Shown here: positions 9,461 through 17,425 of the stretch, one piece after another
Numbering within the stretch: the stretch's first letter is position 1
Layout of the letters: every line of letters begins with the position of its first letter
From: Acetobacter oryzoeni
Lineage (GTDB): Bacteria; Pseudomonadota; Alphaproteobacteria; Acetobacterales; Acetobacteraceae
Length of the DNA: 64,000 nt
Assembly: GCF_004014775.2 (NCBI RefSeq)
Contig: NZ_CP042808.1
Location: 2,046,001-2,110,000, forward strand
Direction: 5' to 3'
The notes under the pieces: model-generated
What the model was told of the DNA's origin: nothing
The model's input: only the letters and a program-made list of their open reading frames with translations
The model's database searches: none
Program-made: the position numbers and the translations under genes

Positions 9461-10441
9461 TTAAACACGCAGCATACGCTCAACAGCCAAGCGGGCACGC
9501 TCTTGCAAGGCTTCATGGATAACAACCTCGGCCTCCAGATTTTCCAAAGACTTTCGGATAGCGGGCAATGTAATCCGCTTCATATGCGGGCACAGATTAC
9601 AGGGCCGCACAAAAGTTGTGTTTGGATATTCTGCTGCCAAATTGTCACTCATAGAACATTCTGTTACCAGAAGGACTTTTTCGGGTTTTTCTTGCGCAAT
9701 ATAGGTAATCATCTGGGCAGTGGAGCCCGAATAATCTGCCGCTGCCACTACCTCTGGTGGGCATTCAGGATGCGCAACAACTTTAACCCCTGGATGCATA
9801 CGCCGATATTGCCGAATTTCTTGCGGGGTAAACCGTTCATGCACCTCACAATGTGCAGGCCATGTTATCATTTCAATTCCGGTTTCAGCCTGAATATTAC
9901 GGGCCAGAAACTCATCTGGAATCATGATGACACGCGGAACGTTCAGACTTTCCACCACCTTGCGCGCATTACCTGAAGTGCAGCAGATATCGCTTTCGGC
10001 CTTAACTGCGGCGGTGCTGTTCACATAAGTTACAACAGGCACGCCGGGATACGCTTGTTTAAGGCTACGCACATTCTCGGCTGTAATGCCTTCCGCCAAA
10101 GAACAACCTGCAGCTACATCCGGAATAAGAACTTTCTTTTCTGCATTCAGCAATTTGGCTGTTTCTGCCATAAAATGCACGCCAGCCATAAGAATGATAT
10201 CGGCATCTATATTCTGCGCTGCACGTGCAAGAGCAAGGCTATCGCCCCGTATATCAGCCACACAATGAAAGATTTCTGGCGTTTGATAGTTATGCGCGAG
10301 AATAACGGCATTATGCTGCTTTTTAAGGCGTATAATCGCCTCAATATCCGCTGCATACCGTTCTTCCCACAAATCTCGTGCCATAATGCTGGCTACAGGC
10401 TGATACAGAGTATCCCTGTCTGGAACATTGACGACCAACAT
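9461..10441 (-). CDS. nadA: Quinolinate synthase A
   Basis: 326 residues. NadA condenses iminoaspartate with dihydroxyacetone phosphate to quinolinate and carries an oxygen-sensitive 4Fe-4S cluster. Conserved regions include AVILAHNYQTPEIFHCVAD, DVAAGCSLAEG (Cys113), AHPECPPEV (Cys227) and NLCPHMKRI (Cys284), the likely cluster ligands. It is the first gene of nadA-nadC. A 35-bp palindrome lies 15-49 bases before the ATG, and an NrtR-type regulator gene lies just upstream on the same strand, so repression by NrtR in response to NAD status is likely. Confidence 0.96.
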   Translation of the reverse strand: MLVVNVPDRDTLYQPVASIMARDLWEERYAADIEAIIRLKKQHNAVILAHNYQTPEIFHCVADIRGDSLALARAAQNIDADIILMAGVHFMAETAKLLNAEKKVLIPDVAAGCSLAEGITAENVRSLKQAYPGVPVVTYVNSTAAVKAESDICCTSGNARKVVESLNVPRVIMIPDEFLARNIQAETGIEMITWPAHCEVHERFTPQEIRQYRRMHPGVKVVAHPECPPEVVAAADYSGSTAQMITYIAQEKPEKVLLVTECSMSDNLAAEYPNTTFVRPCNLCPHMKRITLPAIRKSLENLEAEVVIHEALQERARLAVERMLRV

Positions 10442-10455
10442 GAATACCCTCCTGC

Positions 10456-10490
10456 GCGGTACATATGCTCAATTTGAGTATATGTACCGC
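10456..10490. promoter_or_regulatory. 35-bp palindrome, probable NrtR operator of nadA-nadC
   Basis: Left arm GCGGTACATATGCTCAA and right arm TTGAGTATATGTACCGC are reverse complements at 16 of 17 positions around a central T at 10473. It lies between nrtR and nadA, 15 bases before the nadA start codon. NrtR repressors are dimeric and bind palindromes upstream of NAD genes, so this is the obvious candidate site; binding is inferred. Confidence 0.75.
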
Positions 10491-10521
10491 ACAGGAAAAA
10501 CAAGCACTTTGAACCTACTTT

Positions 10522-11406
10522 TTATAACAATGGCGTTAGCGGCAATTTAGCGCCAGCCAGATAGCAGTTCTGCCCTGCTTCTGGCCGAAAACAGTATAGT
10601 TTTGCAGGCCGCCCCTGCTGAGGCACATCAAAATTACCCGTTTCTTCCACCAGCTTTTGCTGCAAAACCAGGCGTCTGAAGTTTTGCTTGTGCATCCAAC
10701 AACCCGCCAATGCTTCCATGGCCAACTGAAGCTGCAACAATGTAAATGTCTGTGGCAACAGATCGAATACAACCGCTGTATAGCGAATTTTAGCCCGCAC
10801 GCGCGAAAGAGCTGTCGCCAAAACGCGCCTATAATCTGCCTGCATTGGCAAACCTAATTGAAGTTGTCCTTCAAAATGTTTGGCTTCGTGCACCAAACCA
10901 GCTTCCCACAAAAGTTCGTAACGGTCTAAAGCCAGTTCATCGTTCCATGGATGCGGAGAAAGGCCAAACAGTCTGGCGCATCTTTGCTGTTTGGCAGAAC
11001 TCTTTCCGGCCCAATTTTTCAGTAATAAAATGATACTTTCCAGGAGAGGCTGAGCCTCTGGATTTCTCCGATCCTCCCACGGAAAGTAATCATATAGGGA
11101 ACGCTCTGCTATTGTTTGGTCTGCATTGGAACTGATCAGAGCCATATAGGAAATACGCACCAAGCGGCTTTTATCTGCCACCTGCGTATCTGCAAACGTA
11201 TAAAGCTGTTCTGTATGACCCAATATCACGCCCGTTTGCTGCTCCACCCATCGGCATAGTTCCTTTTGCAAGGAATGACCGCCCAAGGTTAACGGGCCAG
11301 ATGGTAAGGCCAGACCATTTTCCAGCGTAAGCACACAGGGCGTATCCTTTCTGACATTCAAAAGAACGGCTACAAGCTCTGCCCTGCAAAACGCTGTCTG
11401 TTTCAT
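10522..11406 (-). CDS. nrtR: NrtR-type Nudix-related repressor of NAD metabolism
   Basis: 294 residues: an N-terminal Nudix-like domain (about 1-150) and a C-terminal winged-helix part (about 185-290, with FTLLQLQLAMEALAGCWMHK and NFRRLVLQQKLVEETG). The Nudix box is degenerate: in the catalytic stretch RWVEQQTGV (52-60) the usual second and later glutamates are replaced, so ADP-ribose hydrolysis is unlikely while ligand binding remains possible. This is what is known for NrtR regulators, which sense ADP-ribose or related NAD metabolites. It is encoded directly upstream of nadA-nadC on the same strand with the 35-bp palindrome in between. A weaker related site (CATACT...CATATG, 11455-11473) lies upstream of its own start. 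Confidence 0.85.
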   Translation of the reverse strand: MKQTAFCRAELVAVLLNVRKDTPCVLTLENGLALPSGPLTLGGHSLQKELCRWVEQQTGVILGHTEQLYTFADTQVADKSRLVRISYMALISSNADQTIAERSLYDYFPWEDRRNPEAQPLLESIILLLKNWAGKSSAKQQRCARLFGLSPHPWNDELALDRYELLWEAGLVHEAKHFEGQLQLGLPMQADYRRVLATALSRVRAKIRYTAVVFDLLPQTFTLLQLQLAMEALAGCWMHKQNFRRLVLQQKLVEETGNFDVPQQGRPAKLYCFRPEAGQNCYLAGAKLPLTPLL

Positions 11407-11663
11407 GAAGCCTCAATAATGGAGCAAAAATGAAAATATCATGGATGAAATCTGCATACTCATTTTTCATATGGGCGTGAAGATTCCACACAAAAAAACA
11501 GATATTCTTAACAATGTTTCCACTGCAATATTTTCCAAATGCACATGTCTCGTGATATTATACAGAGACATCATTCATTTCTGGCATCTTCAGGCTGATA
11601 TTTGTGCTTGTTTAGATAAAGATATAGAAACTTTTTGAAAGAAATCAGGATATTCCCGCGCCC

Positions 11664-12296
11664 ATGAAGACGCCTACAAAACATGATATCGCAAAAAAGA
11701 AAATTGTAGATTCAGCACGCGCGCTTATTGCTGAACGCGGATTTTCGGCAGTGGGCCTTTCGCAAATTCTAGAAGTTGCGGGTATTCCCAAGGGTTCGTT
11801 TTACCATTATTTTGCATCTAAAGAGGCGTTTGGAGAGGAACTTCTCCGCTCTTACATGCATGATTATTTAATAAATATTCATGCGCTCTTTGCCACACCA
11901 GATAAAAATGGTGCGCAAAAGTTATTTTCTTATCTGGATTTCTGGCGCTGTTCACATATCAAAGGGCAAGTTGGGGATAAATGCCTGATTGTTAAACTGG
12001 CCGCAGAGGTTTCTGACATATCAGAACGCATGCGCCGTATTATGGAAACCGGCACAGCTTCCGTTATCACCCATGTCTCTCAAGTTATCAAAATAGGACA
12101 GGAGGACGGGTCTGTACACTCCGCCCTACCTGCCCATAAACTTGCATCATCACTCTATCAGCTCTGGCTGGGTGCAACCTTAATGACGAAAATTACGCAT
12201 TCATCCCATCCAATGGATGAAGCATGGCAAACTTCGCTCACGCTTCTTGGTTGCACCGCAAATCAGATCAGTCCAGCCGCACGGAAGGACGAATAA
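11664..12296 (+). CDS. nemR: TetR-family regulator, NemR-like electrophile sensor
   Basis: 210 residues with an N-terminal helix-turn-helix (SAVGLSQILEVAGIPKGSFYHYF, 28-50). Along its length it resembles E. coli NemR: RGF..GLS.IL, PKGSFYHYF.SKEAFG, CLIVKLAAEVSDISE.MR and LWLGATLMTKI. Cys107 and Lys176 fall at the positions of NemR Cys106 and Lys175, the residues used to sense reactive chlorine and electrophiles. It probably represses detoxification genes in the cytoplasm. NemR-box-like sequences lie upstream of the succinate-semialdehyde dehydrogenase gene, 3 kb away. The 3' end overlaps that of the convergent NADH dehydrogenase by 29 bp. Confidence 0.8.
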   Translation: MKTPTKHDIAKKKIVDSARALIAERGFSAVGLSQILEVAGIPKGSFYHYFASKEAFGEELLRSYMHDYLINIHALFATPDKNGAQKLFSYLDFWRCSHIKGQVGDKCLIVKLAAEVSDISERMRRIMETGTASVITHVSQVIKIGQEDGSVHSALPAHKLASSLYQLWLGATLMTKITHSSHPMDEAWQTSLTLLGCTANQISPAARKDE

Positions 12297-13560
12297 CGGT
12301 TTCTACCATATCAGCAAAGATGGAAGCCAAGCCGCGTATCCAGCCAAACAGTTCTATCTGGTGCTGACGATACAGCATGATATGCCCAATACGGGCTGAA
12401 AGCCCATGCAGCATACCGCCCCCCATAACGCGGCCACCCGGCAGAGCGGCCCAGCCATTGTAATTACCCAATGCAACAATGGCGCCTTTGTTATGGAAGA
12501 TGCAGGAAGGCACTTCCTTACCGCTTTCCAGCCATGCTGGCAGATGCTGTGCCAGATGATGCGCCTGCTGGCGAGCAACCTGTGCCGTAGCGGGCAGCGG
12601 ATCATCTACAATGTAAGAACAATCCCCCATTGCAAAAATACGATCATCATCAACAGAACACAGGTTGGGTTTGACGTTGATCTGCCCAGAACGGCTTAGG
12701 GAAAGGCCGCCATAGGTTTTTGTCACCTCCGGCGCCTTCACACCGGCTGCCCATACGCGCAGGGTAGCTGGCACATGTGTGCCATCTTTAAGCGTAAACC
12801 CTGTGGGATCAGCAGCAGCAACACGCGCAGATGTGCGCACATTCACACCAATCCGCTCCAGTTCCTGCTGCGCTGCAATGGAAACAGATTCCGGAAAGGC
12901 AGGAAGAATACGTGCGCCAGACTGTAACAAAGTGATGCTCAGTTTTGGCGGTGCCTTGCCAAATGCATGCAAGCTGACCGGGTCAACAATCTCAAGAGAT
13001 TTATGAAGTTCCGCAGCGAGCTGAGTGCCTGTGGCCCCACCCCCAACAATAGCAATATCCAATTCGGAATTATCAGCAAATGACTTCAGAATTTCCATTC
13101 TGAACTTTTCATTAAAAGCATTTGCTTCAACAAGATTATCAATAAACAGACAATTTTCCAGTACACCGGGGGTGCCAAAATCATTGGCGCGGCTTCCGAT
13201 GGACAGCACAATGGCATCATACGTCATGGTTCTGCTATCCAGAACCTTGCTGCCGTCTGATGCATGTAGGGGGCTTAAAACAACTTCCCGCTTTTCTCTA
13301 TCAATAGAAACAACTTCACCAGGCCAGAATTCAAAATTGTGGCTGCTGGCTTGTGCCATAAAACTGATGCGGTCATTTTCATTCTGCACTGTGCCTGCGG
13401 CAAAGCAATGCAGCATGGGCTTCCATACATGTGAAAAGCTTTTATCAATAAGCGTGATACGTGCTTTTCCATGCCGGCCAAGTGTTTTACCCAGACGCGT
13501 TGCAAGGGCAAGTCCTGCCACTCCGCCACCGACAATAAGAATTTCAGACTTGGACGACAT
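12268..13560 (-). CDS. ndh: Type II NADH dehydrogenase (NADH:quinone oxidoreductase)
   Basis: 430 residues, near the length of E. coli Ndh. It oxidises NADH and reduces quinone on the inner face of the membrane without pumping protons. The FAD site is ILIVGGGVAGLALATRLG (8-25) and the NAD site is IAIVGGGATGTQLAAEL (about 169-185). IFAMGDCSYI near 308 is the second FAD-binding motif. The C-terminal third, with GWIRGLASIFADMVETVIRPS, is the likely amphipathic membrane anchor. The gene is convergent with the NemR-like regulator, with an AT-rich upstream region of about 110 bp holding its promoter. This single-subunit enzyme is typical of acetic acid bacteria. Confidence 0.9.
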   Translation of the reverse strand: MSSKSEILIVGGGVAGLALATRLGKTLGRHGKARITLIDKSFSHVWKPMLHCFAAGTVQNENDRISFMAQASSHNFEFWPGEVVSIDREKREVVLSPLHASDGSKVLDSRTMTYDAIVLSIGSRANDFGTPGVLENCLFIDNLVEANAFNEKFRMEILKSFADNSELDIAIVGGGATGTQLAAELHKSLEIVDPVSLHAFGKAPPKLSITLLQSGARILPAFPESVSIAAQQELERIGVNVRTSARVAAADPTGFTLKDGTHVPATLRVWAAGVKAPEVTKTYGGLSLSRSGQINVKPNLCSVDDDRIFAMGDCSYIVDDPLPATAQVARQQAHHLAQHLPAWLESGKEVPSCIFHNKGAIVALGNYNGWAALPGGRVMGGGMLHGLSARIGHIMLYRQHQIELFGWIRGLASIFADMVETVIRPSVRLD

Positions 13561-13700
13561 CAGGTTTACATGCCTCTTTCAGGAAGTAAGCGGGAGATAA
13601 CGTTATATTTTGGGATGAATATTTTTATTAAAAAGAATTATTTGTTATTACACTATATAATTCTAATTACTTATATTTCTTATACTATAACTATTCTGTG

Positions 13701-13728
13701 AAAGCAGGCACCTTTACAGGCGCCTGCT
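13701..13728 (-). terminator. Likely terminator of the succinate-semialdehyde dehydrogenase gene
   Basis: Inverted repeat AGCAGGCACC / GGCGCCTGCT (one G-T wobble) with a six-base loop, ten bases after the stop codon. The minus-strand tail is only TTT, so termination strength is uncertain. Confidence 0.55.
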
Positions 13729-13738
13729 AACAGTATGA

Positions 13739-15130
13739 TCAGAACGGTGCGTCGATATCGACCGTGTTGATCAGCTTGTGGTTCACGAACTCTTTGATAC
13801 CAAGACCAATCAGTTCACGACCATAACCGGAGTTTTTAATACCACCGAAGGGCAGATCTGCCTTAGGCACCAGCGGATGGTTGATGAACACCATACCCGT
13901 GCGGATTTTTGCAGCCACACGTGCGCCGCGTGCTTCGTCTTTAGTGAAGACAGAACCACCCAGACCATAAGGAGAATCATTGGCAATGCGGATTGCATCG
14001 TTCTCGTCTTTTGCACGATACAACTGCGTTACCGGGCCAAAGAATTCCCAATGGCGGGCTGCGTTATCACCGTCCAGACCGGTCATCAGCAGCGGACGGA
14101 AGAAAGCACCCTTACCAGGAACTTCTGGCCCAATTACTTCAACCTTCGCACCATGCTTGATGGCTTCTGTCACCTGGCGATGCAGATCATCCATAGCGCC
14201 TTTGGAGCACAGAGGTGCCAGCGTTGTGGAAGGATCCATCGGGTCACCAGCTTTCAGCTCGGAAACACCCTTTTTGTACAGTTCCAGGAAGCGATCATAA
14301 ATGGAATCAGCAACAATCAGACGCTTGGCAGATACACATACCTGGCCAGCATTCCAATGGCGGCCAATAACGGCCCATTTAGCAGCTTTTTCTACGTCGG
14401 CATCGTCCAGAACAATAAAGGCGTCTGCGCCGCCCAGTTCCATGGTTGCCTTTTTCAGGGCTTTACCAGCAACACCAGCAATAATGGTGCCTGCGCCTTC
14501 AGAACCTGTTAGTGCCACACCGCAAACGCGGGGGTCATTCAGGATAACTTCTGTGTGGCGGCGTGCTGTATAAAGGTTACGGAACAGACCTTTTGGCAGG
14601 CCAGCTTCGTTCATCAGTTCTTCACATGCAGCAGCGCACTGCGGCAGGTTGGAAGCGTGCTTAAGCAGAACAGCGTTACCAGCAGAAAGCTGCGGCGCAA
14701 TAATGCGAACAACCTGATAGAACGGGAAGTTCCATGGCTCAATTGCCAGCACAATACCCAGAGGTTCGTGCACCAGAACAGCCTTGCCTTCAGCCGGATC
14801 AGCAACCGGCAGGGATTCCGGCTTCAGCAGCTCTTCTGCATATTTTGCATAGTATTCGAAAATTTCAGCAGAAAGGATAACTTCCGCTTTGGACTCTGCA
14901 AACAGCTTGCCCATTTCCAGCGTGCCCAGACGGGCATACTTATCAACATCACGACGCAGAATGGCAGCTGCGGCATTCATAATACGAGCGCGTTCAGCAA
15001 AGGAGGTATCACGCCATTTTTCAAAAGCGGCATGAGCTTCGGACAGTGCGGTCTGAACTTCCTGATCTGTAGCTTCAGGAAAATTAGCAAGAACTTCCCC
15101 TGTATAGGGATTGGTTGTCGCGTACGCCAT
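13739..15130 (-). CDS. NAD(P)-dependent succinate-semialdehyde dehydrogenase
   Basis: 463 residues from ATG 15130, chosen because CGAGGT lies just upstream and the family starts here; the frame stays open for a further 36 codons. It is an aldehyde dehydrogenase of the Sad/GabD type that oxidises succinate semialdehyde to succinate. Visible are EPWNFPFYQV (Asn134), ALTGSEGAG, ELGGADAF (Glu231) and the catalytic Cys265 in HWNAGQVCVSAKR. In acetic acid bacteria, succinate-semialdehyde dehydrogenase helps close a modified TCA cycle; that link is inference here. The 457-bp upstream region carries two TAGACC sites resembling NemR boxes, suggesting induction by reactive aldehydes. Confidence 0.9.
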   Translation of the reverse strand: MAYATTNPYTGEVLANFPEATDQEVQTALSEAHAAFEKWRDTSFAERARIMNAAAAILRRDVDKYARLGTLEMGKLFAESKAEVILSAEIFEYYAKYAEELLKPESLPVADPAEGKAVLVHEPLGIVLAIEPWNFPFYQVVRIIAPQLSAGNAVLLKHASNLPQCAAACEELMNEAGLPKGLFRNLYTARRHTEVILNDPRVCGVALTGSEGAGTIIAGVAGKALKKATMELGGADAFIVLDDADVEKAAKWAVIGRHWNAGQVCVSAKRLIVADSIYDRFLELYKKGVSELKAGDPMDPSTTLAPLCSKGAMDDLHRQVTEAIKHGAKVEVIGPEVPGKGAFFRPLLMTGLDGDNAARHWEFFGPVTQLYRAKDENDAIRIANDSPYGLGGSVFTKDEARGARVAAKIRTGMVFINHPLVPKADLPFGGIKNSGYGRELIGLGIKEFVNHKLINTVDIDAPF

Positions 15131-15242
15131 TTTTACCTCGTGAACAGTGAAATGGAAAAAGCAGAACGAGCCCGCAAATGCGGCATGCACCCGGCAGAGC
15201 AGAATGCTCTTATGTGTGGCATCGTCTCCCTCATCCAAAAAA

Positions 15243-15254
15243 TAGACCGGTCAA
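15243..15254. promoter_or_regulatory. NemR-box-like element 1
   Basis: TAGACCGGTCAA contains the 8-bp palindrome GACCGGTC. It lies about 113 bp before the dehydrogenase start. The half-site TAGACC matches the core reported for NemR-type TetR regulators; binding is inferred. Confidence 0.4.
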
Positions 15255-15382
15255 CTTTTATCGAGCAGGAAAATCCCTGATGGTAAAGTTCCATATACAA
15301 ACTGGAAATATTCCTACCGAATCTGTATGGCCTGTTCTGGTTATCTGTATATGAACGGATATAGATGAAGTCAATTTATAAT

Positions 15383-15398
15383 TAGACCAGTCGTCTTA
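15383..15398. promoter_or_regulatory. NemR-box-like element 2
   Basis: TAGACCAGTCGTCTTA: AGAC and GTCT form an inverted repeat around five bases. It shares TAGACC with element 1, 140 bp away. A TetR-family site is plausible but not shown. Confidence 0.4.
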
Positions 15399-15408
15399 TA
15401 ACTCTTAT

Positions 15409-15437
15409 CCCATTTATGGTGGGATCGTATAAATGGG
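15409..15437. repeat. Inverted repeat CCCATTTAT / ATAAATGGG
   Basis: Perfect 9-bp arms separated by 11 bases (GGTGGGATCGT). No U-tract follows on either strand, so it looks more like a protein-binding site than a terminator. Function unknown. Confidence 0.5.
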
Positions 15438-15490
15438 TTCAAGCAGGTATTATGCTTCTGCCCTCCCCCTTTCACCTTGCCATGTAGTAA

Positions 15491-15528
15491 ATACAAAAAA
15501 GCTGAAAGGGATATTGCCCTTCCAGCTT
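15491..15528 (-). terminator. Rho-independent terminator of the MFS gene
   Basis: On the minus strand the stem AAGCTGGAAGGG / CCCTTTCAGCTT (one mismatch, loop CAATAT) is followed by TTTTTTG. It lies about 60 bases after the stop codon of the MFS exporter. Confidence 0.8.
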
Positions 15529-15587
15529 AAAATGTTCGCACACAACTCAATATAGAATGCCGTCTCAGGCACTCTATCATAATCTAT

Positions 15588-16823
15588 TCAGGAAATAGGT
15601 TGCCTGATTTCTTTCTGCCCACTCCGGCGCAACACCAGAATTGCCAGCAAATACACGACAAGACCACCAGCTGAGAGAACAGCGCCCCCAACACCCAGAG
15701 CCGAATACCCAAACTGATGTGCCAGCAACATGCTCCCCAGCGCTGCCCCCAATGCATTGGCAATATTAAATGCAGAGTGGTTAAGGGAAGCCGCCAAGGT
15801 TTGTGCATCCCCAGCAAAATCCATCAGACGTGTCTGCAATGCAGGCCCCAAACCATTTACAAAGGTTGGAATAAGAAAGACAGCAAGCGCCAAGAGCAAC
15901 GGCTGATGCAAAACCGTAGAAAATCCAAGCATAACAACTGCACTTCCGCCAAGAGCCAGTATTGCAGCAAGATCCAACTTACGATCAACAAGCCATGCGC
16001 CCAGATTGGCCCCCACCAACATGCCCATGCCCCAGATAATCATGTACACCATAACGGACCATTCCGGCACATGCGTTACATTCTGCAGGATACTGGTAAG
16101 ATAAGTATAAATGGCGAACATACCGCCAAAACCGATAGCCGCTGTAAGCAACGTAAGCAAAACCTGCGTGTTACCCATGGCAGAAACTTCTTTAAGCGGT
16201 GAGTTCTTGCGGTTGGGTTGATCTGCCGGAATATACCGCCACACCCCCAAAAAGGTAATGCAGCCAAATATACCGATAATAAGATAGGCCACACGCCAGC
16301 CAAAATGATCCGCCGCAAATGTAGAAAACGGTGCGCCAACCAAAGTGGAAATGGCAATACCAGACAGAACCCGCCCAACAGCCCATCCGCGGCGTGAACG
16401 CTCCACCATGGAAGCCGCAACAAGCGCAGAAATACCAAATAATGCCCCATGCGGCAGGCCGGTAATAAACCGCGCCACTTCAACCAGTTCTGGCGTGGGC
16501 ATGCAAATGCTCAGGAAATTCCCGAAACAAAACAACACCAACAAAGAAAGAAGGAGCTCTCTACGGGAAAGCCGAGCACCCAGAATTGTAATAAGTGGCG
16601 CGCCAATCACCACCCCCAAAGCATAGGCTGTAATGGCGTATCCTGCATCTGCCGCAGATAGATGTAAGGAACGAGCAAATTCTGGCAACATGCCCATAAT
16701 GGCAAATTCACCAGTTCCCACAACAAAAGTGCCAAAAGTAAGAATAAATAGGGCTGCAGCACGACCATGAGGGGGCTCAATGAACGAAGTACTTGCGGGA
16801 GGAGGCTGAGGAGCTGTGGTCAT
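15588..16823 (-). CDS. MFS transporter, sugar-efflux (AraJ/YdhP) type
   Basis: 411 residues with about 12 predicted membrane helices. The start of helix 1 (ALFILTFGTFVVGTGEFAIMGMLPEFA) is characteristic of the DHA1 drug/sugar efflux group that includes AraJ and YdhP. The loop 2-3 motif appears as ILGARLSRRELL. It is an inner-membrane proton-driven exporter; the cargo is unknown. It follows the HbpS/GlcG gene by 25 bp, so the two are co-transcribed, and it ends in a good terminator. The cluster with FMN reductase and pirin suggests export of aromatic or electrophilic compounds; this is inference. Confidence 0.85.
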   Translation of the reverse strand: MTTAPQPPPASTSFIEPPHGRAAALFILTFGTFVVGTGEFAIMGMLPEFARSLHLSAADAGYAITAYALGVVIGAPLITILGARLSRRELLLSLLVLFCFGNFLSICMPTPELVEVARFITGLPHGALFGISALVAASMVERSRRGWAVGRVLSGIAISTLVGAPFSTFAADHFGWRVAYLIIGIFGCITFLGVWRYIPADQPNRKNSPLKEVSAMGNTQVLLTLLTAAIGFGGMFAIYTYLTSILQNVTHVPEWSVMVYMIIWGMGMLVGANLGAWLVDRKLDLAAILALGGSAVVMLGFSTVLHQPLLLALAVFLIPTFVNGLGPALQTRLMDFAGDAQTLAASLNHSAFNIANALGAALGSMLLAHQFGYSALGVGGAVLSAGGLVVYLLAILVLRRSGQKEIRQPIS

Positions 16824-16848
16824 TTAAAAACTCAAAAATAAGATAGGA

Positions 16849-17250
16849 TCAGTTATTTACGGCCTGCTTCATTGCAACACGCGCAATGGCAATATCATCT
16901 TCCGTTTTGGCGCCGGAAACACCTATGGCACCTAAAAAGGAACCATCAGTGGCTTTAATTACCAACCCACCGCCAAAGCTGGTTAAACCACCGTTTGTAT
17001 TTTCCAGTGTATAGGCCTCACCATTCGGGTGGCCTTTTGATGCAAAATCCGCACTGTCCATCTGAAACAGAGCCGCCGTGCGCGCCTTTTTCTGGCTGAC
17101 ATCAACCACACCTAATGGCGCCCCATCCATCCGGGCAAAAACCACTGGCCATGCAGCGGTATCTACAATGGAGACACATACATTCACATTAAGCCGGCGT
17201 GCCTCTGCCAAGGCGGCATCCAGCATGGATAAAGCCATAGAAAGCTGCAT
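16849..17250 (-). CDS. HbpS/GlcG family heme-binding-like protein
   Basis: 133 residues from ATG 17250. An upstream in-frame GTG exists, but GCAGGAG sits nine bases before this ATG. The sequence (LNVNVCVSIVDTAAWPVVFARMDGAPLGVVDVSQKKARTAALF, then GGGLVIKATDGSFLGAIGVSGAKTEDD) is the HbpS/GlcG domain, related to the haem-degrading or sensing proteins and to the PduO C-terminal domain. No signal peptide is evident. It precedes the MFS exporter in a two-gene unit. The role of single-domain members is not well defined; many lie near redox or aldehyde metabolism genes, as here. Confidence 0.82.
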   Translation of the reverse strand: MQLSMALSMLDAALAEARRLNVNVCVSIVDTAAWPVVFARMDGAPLGVVDVSQKKARTAALFQMDSADFASKGHPNGEAYTLENTNGGLTSFGGGLVIKATDGSFLGAIGVSGAKTEDDIAIARVAMKQAVNN

Positions 17251-17425
17251 GAAACAGAACTCCTGCACGAAGAAAAGCGCGCAGACTACTCATCTCGCTC
17301 TTAAATGAAAGAGAAATTATACACAAAACACATTTATTTAACGGCAATGAACATATTCTTGTTACAAATTGAGTGTGAGGCCCTTATTGGTTTTTTATTT
17401 TCGGCCCCACAATTCCTCCGATAGT

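Larger units (their letters stand above)
15131..15587. other. Intergenic regulatory region upstream of succinate-semialdehyde dehydrogenase
   Basis: 457 bp without a convincing gene. It holds two TAGACC-containing elements, one 9-bp inverted repeat and the terminator of the MFS gene, all listed separately. AT-rich stretches at 15290-15400 probably contain the promoter. Confidence 0.6.

Noticed and set aside
10522..11406. Active Nudix hydrolase (ADP-ribose pyrophosphatase)
   Set aside because: The Nudix box lacks the catalytic glutamates, and the protein has a C-terminal winged-helix part and sits beside nadA; regulator is the better reading.
13778..15280. Plus-strand open frames opposite the succinate-semialdehyde dehydrogenase gene
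   Set aside because: The minus-strand frame has full aldehyde dehydrogenase motifs; the opposite frames look like mirror translations without domains.
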